From positions 21,866,047 to 21,930,046 of the forward strand of contig NC_081405.1 in NCBI RefSeq assembly GCF_030272615.1: a stretch of 64,000 bases of DNA, given 5' to 3'. The stretch is from Cryptomeria japonica. Taxonomy: Eukaryota > Streptophyta > Pinopsida > Cupressales > Cupressaceae. The notes under the pieces were generated by a model. The model saw nothing but the letters and a program-made list of their open reading frames with translations. It did not search any database and was not told the DNA's origin. This document shows, piece after piece, positions 60,110 to 64,000 of the stretch. The translations under genes and the position numbers were made by a program. Each line of letters starts with the position of its first letter. Position 1 is the stretch's first letter.

Positions 60110-60715
60110 TTCATCATAAAAAAAGACCACTTGTAAAATTTCAAGAGATTTCCAGAAATGTAAGAAAATCCAAAAAAATTGCTAATTTGCTCCAAAAATT
60201 AATTTTTTATGAAAAATCATAAAAAATTCATATAAAATACAAAATCGATCCAAAAAATCTGAACTTTTTACTCGAGAGTCCTAATGGTCTTTCAAACCTA
60301 TACAAAAAATTTTCTGCAACAAATCCAAGCAGTTTGTGAGATATGAGTAAAATAATGCATAACCCTAATTTTCAAAGATCTAATTTTTGAGGAAAAATTT
60401 TGCATCAAATTTAAAATCACAAAGAACAGATCCTATGTAAAATTCTGAGAGATTTCCAAAAATGTAAGAAAATCCAAAAAAATCTCTCATTTGCTCTCAA
60501 AATTAATTTTTTATGAAAAATCATAAAAAATTCATAGAAAATGAACATGTGCTCCAAAAATTCTGAGTTTTGGATTGAGAGCTCCTGATACTTTCTTCAA
60601 TTTGTAGAAAAAATTGGGTGCAAAATTTCCTAGTTGTTTGTGAGATATGATTGAATCTCTCCAAGATCTTGATTTTGTGTCCAAAACCCTAGCTGCACAA
60701 GATTATTCTCCAAAT
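60110..60715. repeat. Imperfect tandem duplication in the B leader (about 304 bp x 2)
   Basis: GAGATTTCC followed by a CAGAAATGTAAGAAAATCC-like sequence at 60145 recurs at 60449 with the same order of landmarks (TTAATTTTTTATGAAAAATC, TTTGTGAGATATGA). The unit is about 304 bp and the copies have diverged substantially. Confidence 0.7.
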
Positions 60716-60784
60716 TGTTTTACAAAACAACAATATAGGGTTAGAAAAATCTGCAAAAAAAACATAGATCTAACAAAAATCCAT

Positions 60785-60802
60785 GTCCCACGAGGTGTGC
60801 CA
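60785..60802 (-). other. Probable primer binding site of B
   Basis: Minus-strand TGGCACACCTCGTGGGAC begins three bases inside the 5' LTR. It starts with TGG as expected for pairing with a tRNA CCA end. I cannot assign the tRNA from the sequence alone, but it is not the initiator tRNA-Met used by D, G and H. Confidence 0.65.
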
Positions 60803-60805
60803 AAA

Positions 60806-61593
60806 TGTATATGGTGAAAATGGATAACAATAATAACGATATTGAAAGGCTAAATGAATTCAACCACAAAACCCTAGCCTAACAACAACAAAGATCCACC
60901 ATAACATATGAAGATTACCTAAGACAATGCAAATCAAATGAAATCACAAAGATTATACCATCACATGTCCAATAGGGTTTGAATCTCCATTCTTCCTATC
61001 TCCATTGATCTTGCTTGATATATGTGCTCTCAGATTTTATATGTGCACAAGAGCTCAACAAAGAATGGAATGTGGTTGCAAGTAGGATCGTAGTGTAGTC
61101 AAGTACATAAAAGATGATTAACATGAATCATTAGGATGATTAGGGTTTGATAATGAAGGAAGCATCTCCTTATATAGAAGACACTATGAAATGGAGGGAT
61201 AAGATTGAGAGGTGTAAAAGGAGGTCGGCTATGATTAGAGGGTAGGTAAAAGAAAATAATAAAATAATAAAAGAGGTAGGTAGTGTATGAATTAAGAGAT
61301 GAATGACATGTGTCATGGGTAGAAAAGGCTAATGACTTAATTAAATAAATAAAGATTTATTTAATTAATAGAAGAAGTGGGATAATTAAATAAATAAAAA
61401 TATTTATTTAATTTAGGAAAAGGATAATTTAAATAAATAAATGTATTTATTTAAATGAGAAATAAGGCTAGAAGAGGATAAATTAATTAATTAAATAAAT
61501 AAAGATTTATTTAATTAATAGAAGAATTAGGCTAAATCAATTAAATAAATAAAATATTTATTTAATTCGACATGACAATTTTGGGTGTCTACA
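60806..61593 (-). repeat. 5' LTR of B
   Basis: 788 bp; minus-sense TGTAGACACCC to CCATATACA. It abuts copia F at 61594 with target duplication ATATG (61594-61598). The palindrome ladder is at 61338-61567. Confidence 0.93.
61168..61176 (-). promoter_or_regulatory. TATA-like box in the B 5' LTR
   Basis: Minus-strand TATATAAGG about 420 bp into the LTR, in a suitable place for the U3/R boundary. It is conserved in all three B LTR copies. Confidence 0.5.
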
Positions 61594-61598
61594 ATATG

Positions 61599-64000
61599 CA
61601 CATAAAGTAAAGTCATCATCTTTAACATACCACATACCATATTCAGATGTTCCTTGTAAGTACCTAAAAATCCTTTTCACCGCACTCTCATGATTTTCTC
61701 TAGGATCACTTTGATATCTTGATGCAATGCAAACTGCATTCATTGTATCTAGTCTAGTCTGAGTCAAATATAGTAGACCTCCAATCATAGACTTGTATCT
61801 TGTAGGATTTATCGGTTCTGATTCATCTTTCTTTGTCAAGTTCTCACTTGTAACCATAGGAGTACTAACCGGTTTAGAATTTTCCATACCAGATTTCTTC
61901 AACAACTCTCTAGCATACTTAGTTTGACAGATGAAAATACCTTTATCAGTCTGAGTAATTTGCAAACCTAAGAAAAATTTCATTTCCCCAATCATAGACA
62001 TCTCAAATTCATTGTCCATATTGTTAGAAAATTCCATGGATATTTTATCTTCACCTCCAAAAATGATGTCATCAACAAAGACCTCAATAATCAATATATA
62101 ATCATCAGTGACTTTATAATATAGATTACTGTCAGCATTACCTTTAGTGAAACCAAGTTTTAATAGATATGTGTCCAACCCTACATACCAAGTTCTAGGT
62201 GTCTGTTTCAACCCATATAAGGCTTTCTTTAACGTGCAAACCATGTTTTAATCATCTGAAACTAAAAAGCCATCAGGTTTTTCAATATAAACTTCCTCAT
62301 CAAGATCCCCAATCAGAAAAGCACACTTAACATCCATCTAATAAACCTTATAGTTTTTATGTGCAACATAGGTAAGGAATAATCTTACAACTTCAATCCT
62401 AGCTACCGGTGCAAAGGTTTCACCATAATCAATTCCCTCCTTCTGAGAATATCCTTTACAAACAAATCTAGTTTTATTCCTCACAACTTGTCCAACTTCA
62501 TTTAATTTATTCCTAAAAACCAATTTAGTTCCAATAACATTCTTATTTTTAGGCCAGAGAACTAAAATCCATGTGTTATTCTTTTCTATCTTATCTAATT
62601 CTTCTTCCATTGCTTTCATCCAACATTCATCTCTATATGCTTCAGTTACTAATATCAGTTCAACTTGAGAAATTAAACATACCTCATCAGTTGCCAATCT
62701 TCTTCTTGCCATCACTCCTTTGTTCTTATCCCCCATGATCTGATCTTTTGAATGATTCAACCTTACATAACTAGGAGTCTTTTGACTCTCTGTTCCTCTT
62801 TCTTGATCTTTAGTTACTGTTGGATATTTTAATACTACCAGAGTAACTGGTTCAACATTATGTTCTGGTGAAGATGTTACCAGTTCAATTATGATCATTT
62901 CCACTACCAGTTCTTGCTCATAAATTTTGATTTGACTTCTATTCAGCACATCCACCTTGACATTAGTGCTATCCACAATTCTCTGCAATCTTTTGTTATA
63001 ACGTCTATATGCTTTGCTTTCATTAGAATAACCAAGAAATATTCCTTCATCACATCTAGGATCAAACTTGCCAATGAAATCATCTCTCTTGATATAACAT
63101 TTAGTACCAAAGATTATGAAGTACTTAACTATAGGTGTATTGTCAAACCATAACTCATAAGGTGTCTTACCAGTTTCTCCTTTTATATGAACTATTGAAT
63201 GTATAAACTGTTGTGCTCACTACTTCTCTCCAGTAGATATGAGGTATATTATATTCTATCATCATGGTTCTAGAAGCATCCAAGATAGTTTTATTCTTTC
63301 TTTCCACAACTCCATTCTGCTAAGGTGTCTAGGGAGCAAAAAATTATCTCCTTATGCCATGCTTCTCAAAAAAGTTATTAAACTCACTGGATGTGAGTTC
63401 TCCAGCATGATCTGACCTTAAGCACTTAATCTTTAATCATGTCTTAGTTTCAACCTTAGCTTTCAAGATTGTAAACTTTTCAAAAGCCTTAGACTTCTCC
63501 CTTAGAAGAGTAACCCACATCATTCTACAATAATCATCAATGATTAGCATAAAATATCTATCACCTTGAAATTTTTTGATTCTAGCAAGACCACACAAAT
63601 CAATATGAATAAGATCAAGAACATCATTAGATTTGTCTTGTATACTCTTAAAAGAGGTTCTGATCTATTTTCCCATTTGACATTCTTTACATAATGGATT
63701 ATAGGGCTTCATAATCTTAGGTATATCTCTAATTGCCTTAGTTGAACTGATATTTACCATGCAATCAAAATTCACATGACATAGCCTTTTATGTCAAAGA
63801 CAACTCTCACTAATTTGTGAATTCAAGCATGTCTTCTCACCAAAATTTAAATGAAATATATTACCCTTTGTCTGAGTACTGATAGCAATCTCCAATCTAG
63901 ATCTATTAATGATCTTGTATTTTCCATCTTTGAATTGTAATTGAAATCCCTTATCCACCAACTGTCCTACACTCAAAAGATTATGCCTTAATCCTTCAAA
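61599..64000 (-). pseudogene. pol: Copia F: Ty1/copia pol (integrase, RT, start of RNase H), continues off the window
   Basis: Minus-strand order is that of Ty1/copia: GAG-pre-integrase (LLSVGQLVDKGF near 63945), zinc-region remnants (CKECQMGK near 63675), integrase core (IDDYCRMMWV, LRSDHAGELTSSEF, QNGVVERKN), then RT ([18 protein letters not shown] near 62580, [12 protein letters not shown] near 62410, KALYGLKQTPRTWY near 62200, catalytic FVDDIIFGG near 62061-62087, SMIGGLLYLTQTRLD near 61770) and RNase H beginning FTLCAY at 61599. Stops are present (for example a TAG near 62338 where copia proteins have Gln before MDVKCAF, and one near 62248), and the integrase is frame-broken. The 5' end and 5' LTR lie beyond 64000. 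Interrupted by B; the continuation is at 45243-45367. Confidence 0.9.

Larger units (their letters stand above)
58340..60784 (-). other. B 5' leader
   Basis: 2.4-kb leader between the primer site and gag. It holds the GCGTCTGTG array (58816-59004), a GC-richer block at 59289-59672 whose plus-strand 127-codon frame lacks any domain, and an A/T-rich part with an imperfect tandem duplication. None of the frames is convincing as a gene. Confidence 0.55.
45373..61593 (-). mobile_element. Element B: complete Tat-lineage Ty3/gypsy with antisense plant mobile domain ORF
   Basis: LTRs 45373-46162 (3') and 60806-61593 (5'), with about 11 differences over 788 bp. Target duplication ATATG lies at 45368-45372 and 61594-61598. 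The primer-site region is at 60785-60802 and the polypurine tract at 46163-46178. Gag-pol on the minus strand spans 50837-58339. Between pol and the 3' LTR is a 4.7-kb region with a plus-strand ORF and two repeat arrays. It is inserted in the RNase H of copia F. Accessory antisense ORFs in this position are a known trait of some Tat-lineage families. Confidence 0.93.

Overview
This is nuclear DNA of a plant with a TE-rich genome. Every recognisable gene is a decayed LTR-retrotransposon gene or a plant-type accessory ORF carried by one. There is no intact host gene, rRNA or tRNA gene, and no prokaryotic signal. Dual-RNase-H Ty3/gypsy (Tat-lineage) elements, a Ty1/copia element, tRNA-Met-type primer sites and a plant mobile domain ORF point to a seed plant. 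A large-genome gymnosperm is my guess, not something the sequence proves.

Left part (1-25166). A degenerate minus-strand ORF, called E here, is the substrate. Element D (+, 1364-24098, TSD ATGAA) is inserted in it. D encodes a zinc-knuckle ORF1 and a long ORF2 but has no visible pol. Element G (-, 6806-22858, TSD CAGAC/TAGAC) sits inside D ORF2 and has the same ORF1/ORF2 plan, also without pol. Inside G is H (+, 11959-20034, TSD TCGAG/TCAAG), a small coding-poor LTR element expanded to five LTRs and four internal regions.

Middle part (25171-46539). Two direct copies of a 4582-bp segment (25171-29752 and 41958-46539, offset 16787, roughly 99.6% identical by eye) flank the internal region of element A, a + strand Tat-lineage Ty3/gypsy element. 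The segment looks like a giant LTR but is composite: a 1.41-kb A LTR, the 5' part of ORF E, about 1 kb of unknown sequence, a scrap of copia element F, a 790-bp B LTR and the last 377 bp of the B interior. A gag-pol (32269-39555) is one open frame broken only by seven in-frame stops.

Right part (45373-64000). Element B (-, 45373-61593, TSD ATATG) is a second Tat-lineage element inserted in copia F, whose pol resumes 16 kb away. Between its pol and 3' LTR, B carries a plus-strand (antisense) ORF with a plant mobile domain (47451-49274). This ORF is preceded by two unusual arrays: about 14 units of a GCGTCTGTG motif, and eight units of a hairpin repeat whose stem covaries. The GCGTCTGTG motif also lies upstream of B gag, in gag-sense orientation and at a similar distance.

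The most unusual items are the two arrays leading the antisense ORF, the conserved unknown ORF2 that replaces pol in D and G (and probably relates to E), the five-palindrome ladders in the A and B LTRs, and the stop-only decay of the A and B ORFs, which suggests deamination of methylated cytosines.
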